Shown here piece after piece: positions 6,774 to 11,821 of a stretch of 34,692 bases of DNA. Numbering within the stretch: the stretch's first letter is position 1; each line of letters opens with the position of its first letter. The translations under genes and the position numbers were made by a program. Source of the stretch: a virus; IMG/VR virus record IMGVR_UViG_3300047388_000390, positions 1 to 34,692 of that record, one strand, 5' to 3'. The notes under the pieces were generated by a model. The model searched no databases, had not been told where the DNA came from, and worked only from the letters and a program-made list of their open reading frames with translations.

Positions 6774-6841
6774 CGGCGCCCCACAAGGAGGATCGTGACG
6801 AGGAGGACGAGGACGAGCGTGGCGATCAGCGCGGTGGTCAC
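6770..6841 (-). CDS. 23-residue hydrophobic peptide
   Basis: GTG 6841 overlaps the stop of the 66-residue zinc-ribbon gene by 4 nt and its TGA overlaps the next GTG. All but the first two and last three residues are hydrophobic (ALIATLVLVLLVTILLV), with an RR end, so it is essentially a lone transmembrane helix. Two consecutive tiny membrane ORFs could form a toxin-like or pore-like unit, or merely be coupling peptides. Support is the exact overlaps and composition. Confidence 0.4.
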   Translation of the reverse strand: MTTALIATLVLVLLVTILLVGRR

Positions 6842-7038
6842 GGGTTCGGATCCTCGAGGCAGTCGGGGCAGAAGCCACTGGTGACGAGCTCGCAGTCGAC
6901 CATGATGGCGTCGAGGCGTTCGAGGTAGGGGTCGCCGTCCTGCATGACGTGGTGGCAGGCGGGGCAGCTGAGGCCGTGGGGCCAGTCGGCGTCCCGGTAG
7001 ATGAGCCGTCCACCGTGGTTCGAGTCCGGAAGGGTCAC
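6838..7038 (-). CDS. zinc-ribbon protein, 66 aa
   Basis: Starts at GTG 7038 with MTLPDSNHGGR, the N-terminal signature shared with the mini-ORFs of this array. Residues 25 onward carry LSCPACHH and, 33 residues later, FCPDCLE: two CxxC knuckles forming a probable zinc ribbon. Overlaps both neighbours by 4 nt. Probably a small nucleic-acid or protein-binding factor. The MTLPDSN part may be a translation-initiation add-on rather than part of the fold. Confidence 0.55.
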   Translation of the reverse strand: MTLPDSNHGGRLIYRDADWPHGLSCPACHHVMQDGDPYLERLDAIMVDCELVTSGFCPDCLEDPNP

Positions 7039-7217
7039 GGCCGCAGGTCTCTCGCGTCGGCTATGGCCTTGTCGATAGCCACCCCGAGCGTTGTCCCGGT
7101 CGTGCCGACATAGGTAACGCCGTTCTTCATCCACGAGTACATCCGCAGCCCTTCGACTAGTCCACATTCGTAGAGCGAGAGCGGCTCGTGTTTCTTGACG
7201 GCGTCCTCGTACCTCAC
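7035..7217 (-). CDS. 60-residue hypothetical protein
   Basis: GTG 7217 lies at the end of a 35-bp repeat that supplies AGGTGG six nt upstream. The protein (MRYEDAVKKHEPLSLYECG start) reads as a compact alpha/beta fold with WMKNGVTYVGTTG and a terminal helix AIDKAIADARDL. No family recognised. Overlaps both neighbours by 4 nt. Confidence 0.55.
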   Translation of the reverse strand: MRYEDAVKKHEPLSLYECGLVEGLRMYSWMKNGVTYVGTTGTTLGVAIDKAIADARDLRP

Positions 7218-7248
7218 GGCCGTCCACCTGGGTTCGAGTCCGGGAGGG
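7214..7248. repeat. 35-bp perfect direct repeat, copy A
   Basis: Identical to 8146-8180. On the coding (minus) strand each copy encodes the peptide end LPDSNPGGRP, contains the Shine-Dalgarno-like AGGTGG, and ends in GTGA, which is both the stop of a mini-ORF and the start of the next gene. Confidence 0.9.
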
Positions 7249-7252
7249 TCAT
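7214..7252 (-). CDS. 12-residue mini-ORF MTLPDSNPGGRP (coupling leader)
   Basis: ATG 7252 overlaps the stop of the 92-residue gene and its TGA overlaps GTG 7217. The peptide matches the first eleven residues of the downstream 66-residue zinc-ribbon gene apart from N-P/H changes. It is too short to fold; most likely a translational-coupling leader or a remnant of module duplication. Confidence 0.4.
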   Translation of the reverse strand: MTLPDSNPGGRP

Positions 7253-7527
7253 CGGCGCTCGTACTCCAACTCCACGACCCTCGCCGCGAGCAATTCGATT
7301 GCTTCGGCTGCTTCGGAGAGCAGCCCGTTTAGTTCGTAGAGCAGCGGGCCTCCCCCGGCGAGGCGCTCATCGACGACAGTTCGAAGTCGAAGGGCTAGCG
7401 GAAGGCTTAGCGAGCCGCCGGAATCCGAGTGACAGCTCGGAGACGCGCCTAGCGCATCGGCCTGTCCAGAGGCCTCCGGCAGCTCGCTCAGCGACCGTTT
7501 ACTGGGGTTCGAGTCCGGAGGGCTCAT
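7249..7527 (-). CDS. hypothetical protein with C-terminal helix, 92 aa
   Basis: ATG 7527 overlaps the previous stop (ATGA). The N-terminus MSPPDSNPSKRS carries the PDSN signature shared by this array; residues about 12-45 are Ser/Pro/Gly-rich and disordered, and the last 45 form an amphipathic helix (LLYELNGLLSEAAEAIELLAARVVELEYERR region) resembling a short coiled coil. No known domain. Confidence 0.5.
   Translation of the reverse strand: MSPPDSNPSKRSLSELPEASGQADALGASPSCHSDSGGSLSLPLALRLRTVVDERLAGGGPLLYELNGLLSEAAEAIELLAARVVELEYERR
7501..7521 (+). repeat. T-arm-like repeat unit (GGTTCGAGTCCGG)
   Basis: One of six same-orientation copies of GGTTCGAGTCC in this array, at about 7018, 7231, 7505, 7803, 8163 and 8224. 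The core equals the T-loop of tRNAs, but no tRNA folds around it. On the minus strand it encodes DSN. Confidence 0.7.
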
Positions 7528-7796
7528 ATCGGCCCGTCCGTGTACCGCTCCGGATGGTCGACCCGCGGGTCGTAGTCCGGCCGTGGCCGGTAGCGGCGCT
7601 GCCACCATTCGGGGGAGTGGTAGTGCGTCCAGTCCCCCTGGGCCATGCCGCCACAGACGGGCCCCCACTGTTTGCGTGGGAGCCCGCAGCCGTTGCACCA
7701 TTCTTCGGTGAGCGCGACCTCGAGCCGGGAACTGGGACTTTCGCGGTCGCGCAGCATCTTCTCGGCGCGGCGGAAGTGTTCGCGCGGCTCAGGCAT
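7524..7796 (-). CDS. Cys-containing hypothetical protein, 90 aa
   Basis: ATG 7796 lies in TAATG close to the end of the mini-ORF. An N-terminal charged helix (EHFRRAEKMLRDRE) precedes WCNGCGLPRKQWGPVCGG, a CxxC plus third Cys that may bind zinc with a nearby His, then an aromatic/Arg/Asp-rich tail (SPEWWQRRYRPRPDYDP). Family unknown; composition suggests nucleic-acid binding. Confidence 0.5.
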   Translation of the reverse strand: MPEPREHFRRAEKMLRDRESPSSRLEVALTEEWCNGCGLPRKQWGPVCGGMAQGDWTHYHSPEWWQRRYRPRPDYDPRVDHPERYTDGPI

Positions 7797-7848
7797 TACC
7801 GGGGTTCGAGTCCGGGAGGCCGGGAAGCTTGGTTCTCGGCCCGGTCAT
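7789..7848 (-). CDS. 19-residue mini-ORF ending LPDSNPGNA
   Basis: ATG 7848 overlaps the preceding stop (ATGA) and TGA 7791..7789 falls 6 nt inside the next gene. It begins MTGPR and ends with the LPDSNPG peptide, like the other mini-ORFs. Probable coupling leader or decayed module. Confidence 0.35.
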   Translation of the reverse strand: MTGPRTKLPGLPDSNPGNA

Positions 7849-8066
7849 TCGCCTCTCCGGCGTGCGCGATCGGCGGCTACGGCGGCGTCATCGACAAGTT
7901 CGCGCACCTGCTCAAGCAGCCCTTCGGCCTCATCGCGAGCAAGCATCACCGTGAACACATGGCCGGGATGCCGCTGCGAATAGTCGCGTTCTTCGGCGAC
8001 CTTGCGGGCGAACGTGACGAGCCAATCGCGCGTCGGACTGGGATCCGCATCCCGCCGCCCCGTCAC
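7845..8066 (-). CDS. hypothetical helical protein, 73 aa
   Basis: GTG 8066 begins MTGRRDADPSPTRDWLVTFA; the MTGRRDA start is encoded by a variant of the 31-bp repeat and shared with two neighbours. The body is charged and helical (EERDYSQRHPGHVFTVMLARDE, then ELVDDAAVAADRARRRGE). No domain recognised. Overlaps both neighbours by 4 nt. Confidence 0.5.
   Translation of the reverse strand: MTGRRDADPSPTRDWLVTFARKVAEERDYSQRHPGHVFTVMLARDEAEGLLEQVRELVDDAAVAADRARRRGE
8035..8065. repeat. 31-bp repeat, diverged copy
   Basis: Matches 8180-8210 and 8341-8371 with about three substitutions. On the minus strand it supplies the MTGRRDA start and the preceding stop. Confidence 0.75.
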
Positions 8067-8149
8067 GTCGTCACCGTCTCGGCGCGCTCGAGCTGCGCAC
8101 GCAGCCACGCGATCAGCTCCGCGTCGCTGACGATCCAGGCTGCGGTCAC
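8063..8149 (-). CDS. 28-residue helical peptide
   Basis: GTG 8149 lies at the end of the 35-bp repeat with AGGTGG upstream. The peptide (MTAAWIVSDAELIAWLRAQL start) is an amphipathic helix. TGA overlaps the next GTG. Probably a real small gene or coupling peptide; function unknown. Confidence 0.4.
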   Translation of the reverse strand: MTAAWIVSDAELIAWLRAQLERAETVTT

Positions 8150-8180
8150 GGCCGTCCACCTGGGTTCGAGTCCGGGAGGG
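8146..8180. repeat. 35-bp perfect direct repeat, copy B
   Basis: Identical to 7214-7248, 932 bp away. Abuts a 31-bp repeat (8180-8210), so the two repeat types form a composite gene junction. Confidence 0.9.
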
Positions 8181-8211
8181 AACTGGGATTCGCATCCCGC
8201 CGCCCGGTCAC
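8146..8211 (-). CDS. 21-residue mini-ORF made wholly of repeat sequence
   Basis: GTG 8211 to TGA 8148..8146. It begins MTGRRDANPSS (31-bp repeat) and ends LPDSNPGGRP (35-bp repeat), joining the start module of one gene type to the end module of another with nothing between. Both ends overlap neighbours by 4 nt. Looks like a module-junction product. Confidence 0.4.
   Translation of the reverse strand: MTGRRDANPSSLPDSNPGGRP
8180..8210. repeat. 31-bp perfect direct repeat, copy 1
   Basis: Identical to 8341-8371. Contains GGGATTCGCATCCC, a 5-bp-stem hairpin. Supplies the MTGRRDANPSS start on the minus strand. Confidence 0.9.
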
Positions 8212-8372
8212 GCGTCGTCCTTGGGGTTCGAGTCCGCTAGGCTTGCTATGCCGGTCCGAGCGCGGATGGAGCCAGAGTCGGGTAGCCGGACCTCATCGTC
8301 CTTCACAAGAGCCCTTCGGGGCTCTTGGCGCATGAGCCATGAACTGGGATTCGCATCCCGCCGCCCGGTCAT
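8208..8372 (-). CDS. 54-residue ORF between 31-bp repeats
   Basis: ATG 8372 overlaps the previous stop (ATGA); TGA overlaps the next GTG. It starts MTGRRDANPSSW and ends LADSNPKDDA, the usual array modules, but its middle spans an 8-bp UUCG hairpin and is charged and low in hydrophobics. It may be a noncoding spacer with a regulatory hairpin that happens to stay open. Confidence 0.35.
   Translation of the reverse strand: MTGRRDANPSSWLMRQEPRRALVKDDEVRLPDSGSIRARTGIASLADSNPKDDA
8307..8326. terminator. hairpin with stable tetraloop, possible terminator
   Basis: AAGAGCCC-TTCG-GGGCTCTT is a perfect 8-bp stem closed by C(UUCG)G on the plus strand (CGAA loop on the minus strand). No T-run follows in either direction, so termination would be weak; RNA processing or stability is equally possible. 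Confidence 0.45.
8341..8371. repeat. 31-bp perfect direct repeat, copy 2
   Basis: Identical to 8180-8210; together they bracket a 130-bp segment containing the tetraloop hairpin. Confidence 0.9.
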
Positions 8373-8584
8373 AGCAACGACACCTGCTTCGGCGACACAC
8401 CCGATTGCACGAGGGCGATGCAGCCGGAGTGGGCGAAGTCGGCGACGGACTCGCGGAGGACGATGTCTGATCCGCCCTTCCTGCTCTCGGCCAAGGCTTT
8501 GCGTTCCCAGCCGACGACACGCCGGTAGGTGTCGCGGGCGAGCGGGTCGACCGGCTCACCACAGAAATGACACGCGGACGTCAT
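8369..8584 (-). CDS. putative zinc-binding protein, 71 aa
   Basis: Begins MTSACHFCGEPVD (CxxC knuckle) and later has FAHSGCI, giving a possible C-C-H-C zinc site; between them is a basic helical insertion (WERKALAESRKGGSD). Similar small proteins are common in actinophage early regions and may relate to degenerate HNH or treble-clef folds. Start overlaps the MT-A70 stop and its own stop overlaps the next ATG. Confidence 0.55.
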   Translation of the reverse strand: MTSACHFCGEPVDPLARDTYRRVVGWERKALAESRKGGSDIVLRESVADFAHSGCIALVQSGVSPKQVSLL

Positions 8585-9126
8585 GCGCCAATCTCGACGT
8601 GCTCGAAGGCTTCGTTGCCCCAGGTGTCCCAGCCGAGCCGATTACGCCTCGCGAACATCTCTAAATACGGGCCTGGGCAGACGGTCTCGACAAGGTCAAG
8701 GAACGCCTCAGGCTTGACGCTGTGGCCTGAACGCGACCACTCCCACCAGTCACGCGAGACCTTGCCATACGTCTCAGGCTTGCCACGACGCCCGTAAAGG
8801 ACGAACTCGCAAGAGTTACCGAAAACGCCTCCGAGGCTAAACCCAGTTGGCGGCTTGCACCATACGAGCTGTTTGACGTAACGGAATCCCCATCTGTCGA
8901 GCACCTCGTGGCCGGTGATGAGATAACGCTGTGTAGTCCACAGGAACAGGTGCGCGTCCTCCGCGGCGAGATCACGTATGGGTAGGGCCGCGATTTCTTC
9001 ACTGCGCATCGTCGAGTAGTCAAGAAATGGTTCAGCCTCGCCGCTCGGTGTACCTTCGCGCCATGAAAAGCCGCCCCGCTGGTCGTAGAACCACGGCGGG
9101 TCAGCGACGATGGTGCGGTACTTCAC
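8581..9126 (-). CDS. MT-A70-family adenine N6-methyltransferase
   Basis: A 181-residue protein with the MT-A70 catalytic motif ADPPWFYD (residues 8-15), LFLWTTQRYL, VKQLVWCKPPTG, and a terminal AdoMet-binding strand PYLEMFARRNRLGWDTWGNE. The FAR-R-GWDTWGNE ending is the family hallmark. Phage members methylate adenine N6 in DNA and usually act without a partner nuclease, protecting phage DNA. GTG 9126 overlaps the preceding stop (GTGA). Length is normal for the phage form. Confidence 0.85.
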   Translation of the reverse strand: MKYRTIVADPPWFYDQRGGFSWREGTPSGEAEPFLDYSTMRSEEIAALPIRDLAAEDAHLFLWTTQRYLITGHEVLDRWGFRYVKQLVWCKPPTGFSLGGVFGNSCEFVLYGRRGKPETYGKVSRDWWEWSRSGHSVKPEAFLDLVETVCPGPYLEMFARRNRLGWDTWGNEAFEHVEIGA

Positions 9127-9359
9127 AAATCCCCCATTTGCAGGGGTTTTATGGTTTGGGAGGCGGCGGGATGGTTACGCGGGTACGCAGCCCGCCGTGC
9201 GGGCTCGGCGGCACGGCCGGAGCCGGTGACGATCACGCGGACGGAGGTCACCGCGGCGCACGGCTCCGGCCCCTGCGGCAACAGGTGCCGCCGACCCTGC
9301 GAACGCACCAGACCACCCGTTATCGTGCGTTCGAGGAGATGTTTGGCTCTATCAGCCAT
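9123..9359 (-). CDS. hypothetical 78-residue protein between integrase and MT-A70
   Basis: ATG 9359, 26 nt after the integrase stop, opens a frame with nearly all G/C at third positions through its middle, and its TGA overlaps the MT-A70 start by 4 nt. The protein is basic with no visible domain; the C-terminal part (AASQTIKPLQMGDL) is encoded over the 14-bp repeat. There is no clear Shine-Dalgarno, so the start is uncertain. This stretch could instead hold attP. Confidence 0.4.
   Translation of the reverse strand: MADRAKHLLERTITGGLVRSQGRRHLLPQGPEPCAAVTSVRVIVTGSGRAAEPARRAAYPRNHPAASQTIKPLQMGDL
9137..9150. repeat. 14-bp direct repeat TTTGCAGGGGTTTT, copy 2
   Basis: Identical to 36-49. It is preceded by CCCC(C)A, giving a weak CCCC/GGGG inverted repeat around the core. 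It is located 236 bp from the integrase 3' end, a usual place for attP, but no host junction is available to test that. Confidence 0.35.
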
Positions 9360-9385
9360 CTTGCGAGACACCCGAACGCAACACC

Positions 9386-10456
9386 TTAATAATCCCTCTG
9401 GGCTTCCTCGACGAGCTTGAGCGCGGCCCGCAGGTCGTCTGCGCTCGGGTGCAGATATGCAGCCGTCGTCGCCGGTGATTGGTGGCGGAGCAGCAGCTGT
9501 GCGAGCACGATGTTCCCGGTGCGCCGCCAGATGTGATCGGCGGCGGTGTGCCGCAACTCGTGCATCTGGATCGTCTGCGGCAGGTCGGCCTTCGCGAGGC
9601 AGCGCTTGAACCAGCGATGAACCGATGACGGGTTCATCGGCGTGGTTCGGCGGTTCCTCGCGTACAGCAGATATTCGTCGCCTGGGTCGCCGCCGGCCTC
9701 GAGGCGGCGCTCGAGCCCATGGGTGCTGAGGTCGCTCGTGAGGTCGAGGAACACGATCGGGAGCTCCTGCCGTTTGCCGCCCTTCGCGTGGTTGAGCTGG
9801 ATCGTGTCGACGATCAGGTCGATGTCGCGGATCTGGAGCATGCGGACGTCGTTGCGGCGCAGCGCGAGCCGGAACAGCCCGAGGGCGCACCGGTCACGGA
9901 GCGATTCCTGCGCGTTGATGAGGCGGCTCACGATCTCCTGGTCGTAGGCGCGGCGCTCTTTCAGGTTCCTCGGCGCCTTGGGCTTGCGGATGCTGCGAAC
10001 CGGGTTGAACGGCAGATCGCCTTTCTCGACGCACCAGCCGCAGAACCCGTTCAGGATCCGGTAGCGCTGCGCCCGCGTGTTCTCCGACTTCGTCGCCCAG
10101 TTCATGTAGAGGAAGTCCTCGAGCAGTTCCGGTCGTTCGCAGAACTCCCCCACTCCGGCGAGGTCGTCGTGTGTGAGCGCCAACTTCGCGAGGACACCTT
10201 CATAGGCCTCGAACGAGTTGTCCATCATCCCGGCGTACTGCATCGCTCGCAGGTATCGCCAGACGGTCTGGCCGACCGGGCTCTCGCGGTAGCTTTTGTC
10301 TTTCACGTCAGCCTCGACGGCAGCGAGCAGCTGCCGGATCAGCGGGCCGACCGGTGTACCTTCTGGCGTGCATGGGAGCTGATACCTCCTGTGCCGTGCC
10401 CGGGCCGTTTCGGCGGTGCCGGGCTTTTTGTTGTCGGCCAGGATGGTACCGCTCAT
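9386..10456 (-). CDS. int: tyrosine recombinase / phage integrase
   Basis: A 356-residue protein with an N-terminal SAM-like core-binding domain (about 35-160) and a C-terminal catalytic domain. Visible catalytic residues: Arg in LALRRNDVRML (200/201), Lys in HAKGGKRQELP (225-228), HELRH (His299, Arg302), His325 in LLLRHQSPATT and Tyr334 in AAYLHP. It catalyses site-specific integration and, with a directionality factor, excision, so the phage is temperate. ATG 10456 overlaps the upstream 54-residue gene stop (ATGA), tying integrase translation to the repressor operon. Confidence 0.92.
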   Translation of the reverse strand: MSGTILADNKKPGTAETARARHRRYQLPCTPEGTPVGPLIRQLLAAVEADVKDKSYRESPVGQTVWRYLRAMQYAGMMDNSFEAYEGVLAKLALTHDDLAGVGEFCERPELLEDFLYMNWATKSENTRAQRYRILNGFCGWCVEKGDLPFNPVRSIRKPKAPRNLKERRAYDQEIVSRLINAQESLRDRCALGLFRLALRRNDVRMLQIRDIDLIVDTIQLNHAKGGKRQELPIVFLDLTSDLSTHGLERRLEAGGDPGDEYLLYARNRRTTPMNPSSVHRWFKRCLAKADLPQTIQMHELRHTAADHIWRRTGNIVLAQLLLRHQSPATTAAYLHPSADDLRAALKLVEEAQRDY

Positions 10457-10617
10457 GTGGCGAGCTCCTCGAGCCGGTCGAGCGCGGCGAGCGCCTGACG
10501 GCACGCCTGCCGGACCTCCTCGTCGCCGGCGAGCTCGGCTCGGTCGGCGAGGTACAGGAGGGCGGCGCGGACGGTCTTCGCTTCGGCCACGACGAACGCT
10601 TCGCGGACGACGCTCAC
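10453..10617 (-). CDS. 54-residue helical protein between repressor and integrase
   Basis: GTG 10617 overlaps the repressor TAG by one base (TAGTG) and its TGA overlaps the integrase ATG (ATGA). The protein begins MSVVREAFVVAEAKTVRAAL and is a nearly continuous Ala/Glu/Leu/Arg amphipathic helix pair, with high third-position GC. The exact fit between two genes makes it convincing despite its size. Possible roles are a repressor partner or a coupling leader; no family recognised. Confidence 0.6.
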   Translation of the reverse strand: MSVVREAFVVAEAKTVRAALLYLADRAELAGDEEVRQACRQALAALDRLEELAT

Positions 10618-10868
10618 TACGGCAGCACGTCTCCGAACATCAGGTAGGCGGCTGTGACACGGAGCGCCTTGGCGATGTGGACGAGGTTTTCGTCGCTGGG
10701 GAAAAGCCGCTCGTTCTCGTAGCGGCAGATGGTGCCGTAGGTGAGCCCGACGGCCAACGCGAGCTCGCGTTGGGTCTTGTTGATCGCGAGCCGTGCGGCT
10801 CGGATGCGGAGACCGAAGCCGGGGGTCGGATCGGCCGCGTTTGCGGACGCGTCAGCCAGCGCTTCCAT
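10617..10868 (-). CDS. HTH (Cro/C1, XRE-type) repressor
   Basis: ATG 10868, preceded by GGAGGG nine nt upstream, gives 83 residues. Residues 19-77 form an XRE-type helix-turn-helix: LRIRAARLAINKTQRELALA, turn, VGLTYGTICRYENERLFPSD and a C-terminal LVHIAKALRV helix. There is no peptidase or large dimerisation domain, so it is a small single-domain regulator. It lies at the head of the leftward repressor/54-aa/integrase operon and diverges from a plus-strand HTH gene, the usual immunity layout. An in-frame upstream start at 10991 would add 41 residues over the presumed operator and is less likely. Confidence 0.75.
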   Translation of the reverse strand: MEALADASANAADPTPGFGLRIRAARLAINKTQRELALAVGLTYGTICRYENERLFPSDENLVHIAKALRVTAAYLMFGDVLP

Positions 10869-10917
10869 CCCTGTTCGCCCTCCATCTGCCGCATGTCGCA
10901 AGTCAGTGGACGGGTAG

Positions 10918-10946
10918 TTTTTACGCTCAGATGAGAGGGGCCGCAA
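10918..10946 (-). promoter_or_regulatory. candidate leftward promoter for the repressor operon
   Basis: On the minus strand TTGCGG (10946-10941), 17 nt, then TAAAAA (10923-10918). The matches to -35/-10 are partial (3/6 and 4/6) but spacing is ideal and the position, 50 nt before the repressor ATG, fits. Confidence 0.35.
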
Positions 10947-11046
10947 CCAGTTTTTGTCGCATTTTGCGTCCCCTTCCCTTGGAGTACGCAACTAAACGCA
11001 CATGGGCGCCACCATACGCTCTATGCAGGTGGTATGAGTCCTCGGA

Positions 11047-11062
11047 GTCCGTGTTCACGGAC
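11047..11062. promoter_or_regulatory. candidate operator dyad GTCCGTGTTCACGGAC
   Basis: Seven-bp arms GTCCGTG/CACGGAC separated by 2 nt, located about 40-50 nt before the plus-strand HTH gene. The size and symmetry suit a dimeric HTH regulator. Confidence 0.4.
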
Positions 11063-11097
11063 GACCCCGTCACGATCTCGAAGCGGCAGGAAGACTC

Positions 11098-11301
11098 TTG
11101 GCTGGCATGGCGCGTAAACACCTGGACGCTGTCCGCCGTGCGGTCAGACGGTCCGCCGCCGCGGACGCCCACGTCGGTGACGCGATGCTCGCAGCGAAGG
11201 AATCAGGCGAGACGATCAAAGACATCTGCGAGGCCGCCGGGATGGGCCGGACGAAGGCCTACGAGCTGATCAGGCAAGCTCGAGAGCGTCGGCAGAAGTA
11301 A
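11098..11301 (+). CDS. small HTH DNA-binding protein (Cro- or excisionase-like)
   Basis: 67 residues from TTG 11098 (AGGAAG about 5 nt upstream) or 64 from ATG 11107. A basic N-terminal helix (MARKHLDAVRRAVRRSA) is followed by AAKESGETIKDICEAAGMGR and TKAYELIRQARERR, a resolvase/Hin- or MerR-like helix-turn-helix with the recognition helix at GRTKAYELI. It is first in a plus-strand unit diverging from the repressor, so it is a candidate Cro-like antagonist or recombination directionality factor. Which one cannot be decided from sequence. Confidence 0.65.
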   Translation: MAGMARKHLDAVRRAVRRSAAADAHVGDAMLAAKESGETIKDICEAAGMGRTKAYELIRQARERRQK

Positions 11302-11475
11302 GTCGGCCGGCGCCAAGCACTGGTCACAGGGCTCGGCGGCCGGCCACCCCGCACCGTAGCCCAGCCCGGACACCCCAGATGGGGGATGCGGCTCGGCCCC
11401 GCCCGGGCGCTACCTTCCTGGGTGAACCCCGGCGGGTCTTCCGGCGGGGGAACTGGTCACAAAGGAGAGTTTGAG
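11302..11475. other. 174-bp leader between plus-strand genes
   Basis: No ORF of substance. It contains the direct repeat ACTGGTCACA (11319-11328 and 11452-11461), the second copy abutting the ribosome-binding site AAAGGAGAG, and an imperfect GC-rich hairpin around 11427-11450. TACCTT at 11411 fits a TANNNT -10 without a -35. The next gene may have its own promoter. Confidence 0.35.
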
Positions 11476-11796
11476 ATGAAAGGTTTGGCTTCCGCCGCGG
11501 TCCTGGTCATAGCGGCGTTCGTCATCATCGGCGGTGTCAATCTCGGCAGCACCGTCAACCACGACCAGCACACCAGCGACAGGGTCTCGGGTGTCTGGTC
11601 GGAGGTCAGGATCGGCATGGTGAAAACCGACGTACAGTCGATCCTCGGGCCGCCCGACAGCAGCGACCATTTCGCGACGAGCGACTATGAAGGTGGCGTC
11701 ACCCACATGGATACGTGGTTCTACGGGACACTCGGGTCGACGAGCTATCAGGTTTCGTTCACCGACGGGGTCGTCGACAGCAAATCCTCGATGTAG
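11476..11796 (+). CDS. membrane-anchored BamE/SmpA-like protein
   Basis: ATG 11476 follows AAAGGAGAG at ideal distance and gives 106 residues. Residues 5-25 are a signal anchor (ASAAVLVIAAFVIIGGV). The exported part has VRIGMVKTDVQSILGPPDS (45-63), the hallmark start of the BamE/SmpA/OmlA fold (GMTKxxVxxxLGxP), then a WFYG strand and YQVSFTDGVVDSKSS, the final strands of that small alpha/beta domain. In actinobacteria such domains occur in secreted proteins of mostly unknown role. It lies in a plus-strand unit opposite the lytic genes, so it may be expressed in lysogens to alter the cell envelope (inference). Confidence 0.6.
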   Translation: MKGLASAAVLVIAAFVIIGGVNLGSTVNHDQHTSDRVSGVWSEVRIGMVKTDVQSILGPPDSSDHFATSDYEGGVTHMDTWFYGTLGSTSYQVSFTDGVVDSKSSM

Positions 11797-11821
11797 CCCA
11801 GACGTGATCCTCAAATCGACG

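Larger units (their letters stand above)
10869..11097. promoter_or_regulatory. divergent control region between repressor and plus-strand HTH gene
   Basis: A 229-bp gene-free stretch, locally AT-richer than the rest. It contains several related T-run/CGC words (TTTTTACGC near 10919, TTTTTGTCGC near 10951, TTTTGCGTC near 10962, then GTACGCAACTAAACGCAC), which may be operator half-sites, and one good dyad at 11047-11062. Promoters for both directions must lie here; only the leftward one has a passable match. Confidence 0.5.

Noticed and set aside
6838-7227. 129-residue version of the zinc-ribbon protein
   Set aside because: The extension overlaps the 60-residue gene in antiphase; GTG 7038 with GTGA overlap is preferred.
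7218-7252. tRNA gene 3' end suggested by GGGTTCGAGTCC
   Set aside because: The T-stem cannot pair beyond two to four bases and no acceptor, D or anticodon arm is present upstream on the plus strand; the same holds for the other copies.
7004-8372. CRISPR array suggested by repeated 31-35 bp elements
   Set aside because: Spacing between repeats is irregular (0 to 900 bp), repeats coincide with coding junctions, and no cas genes are present.
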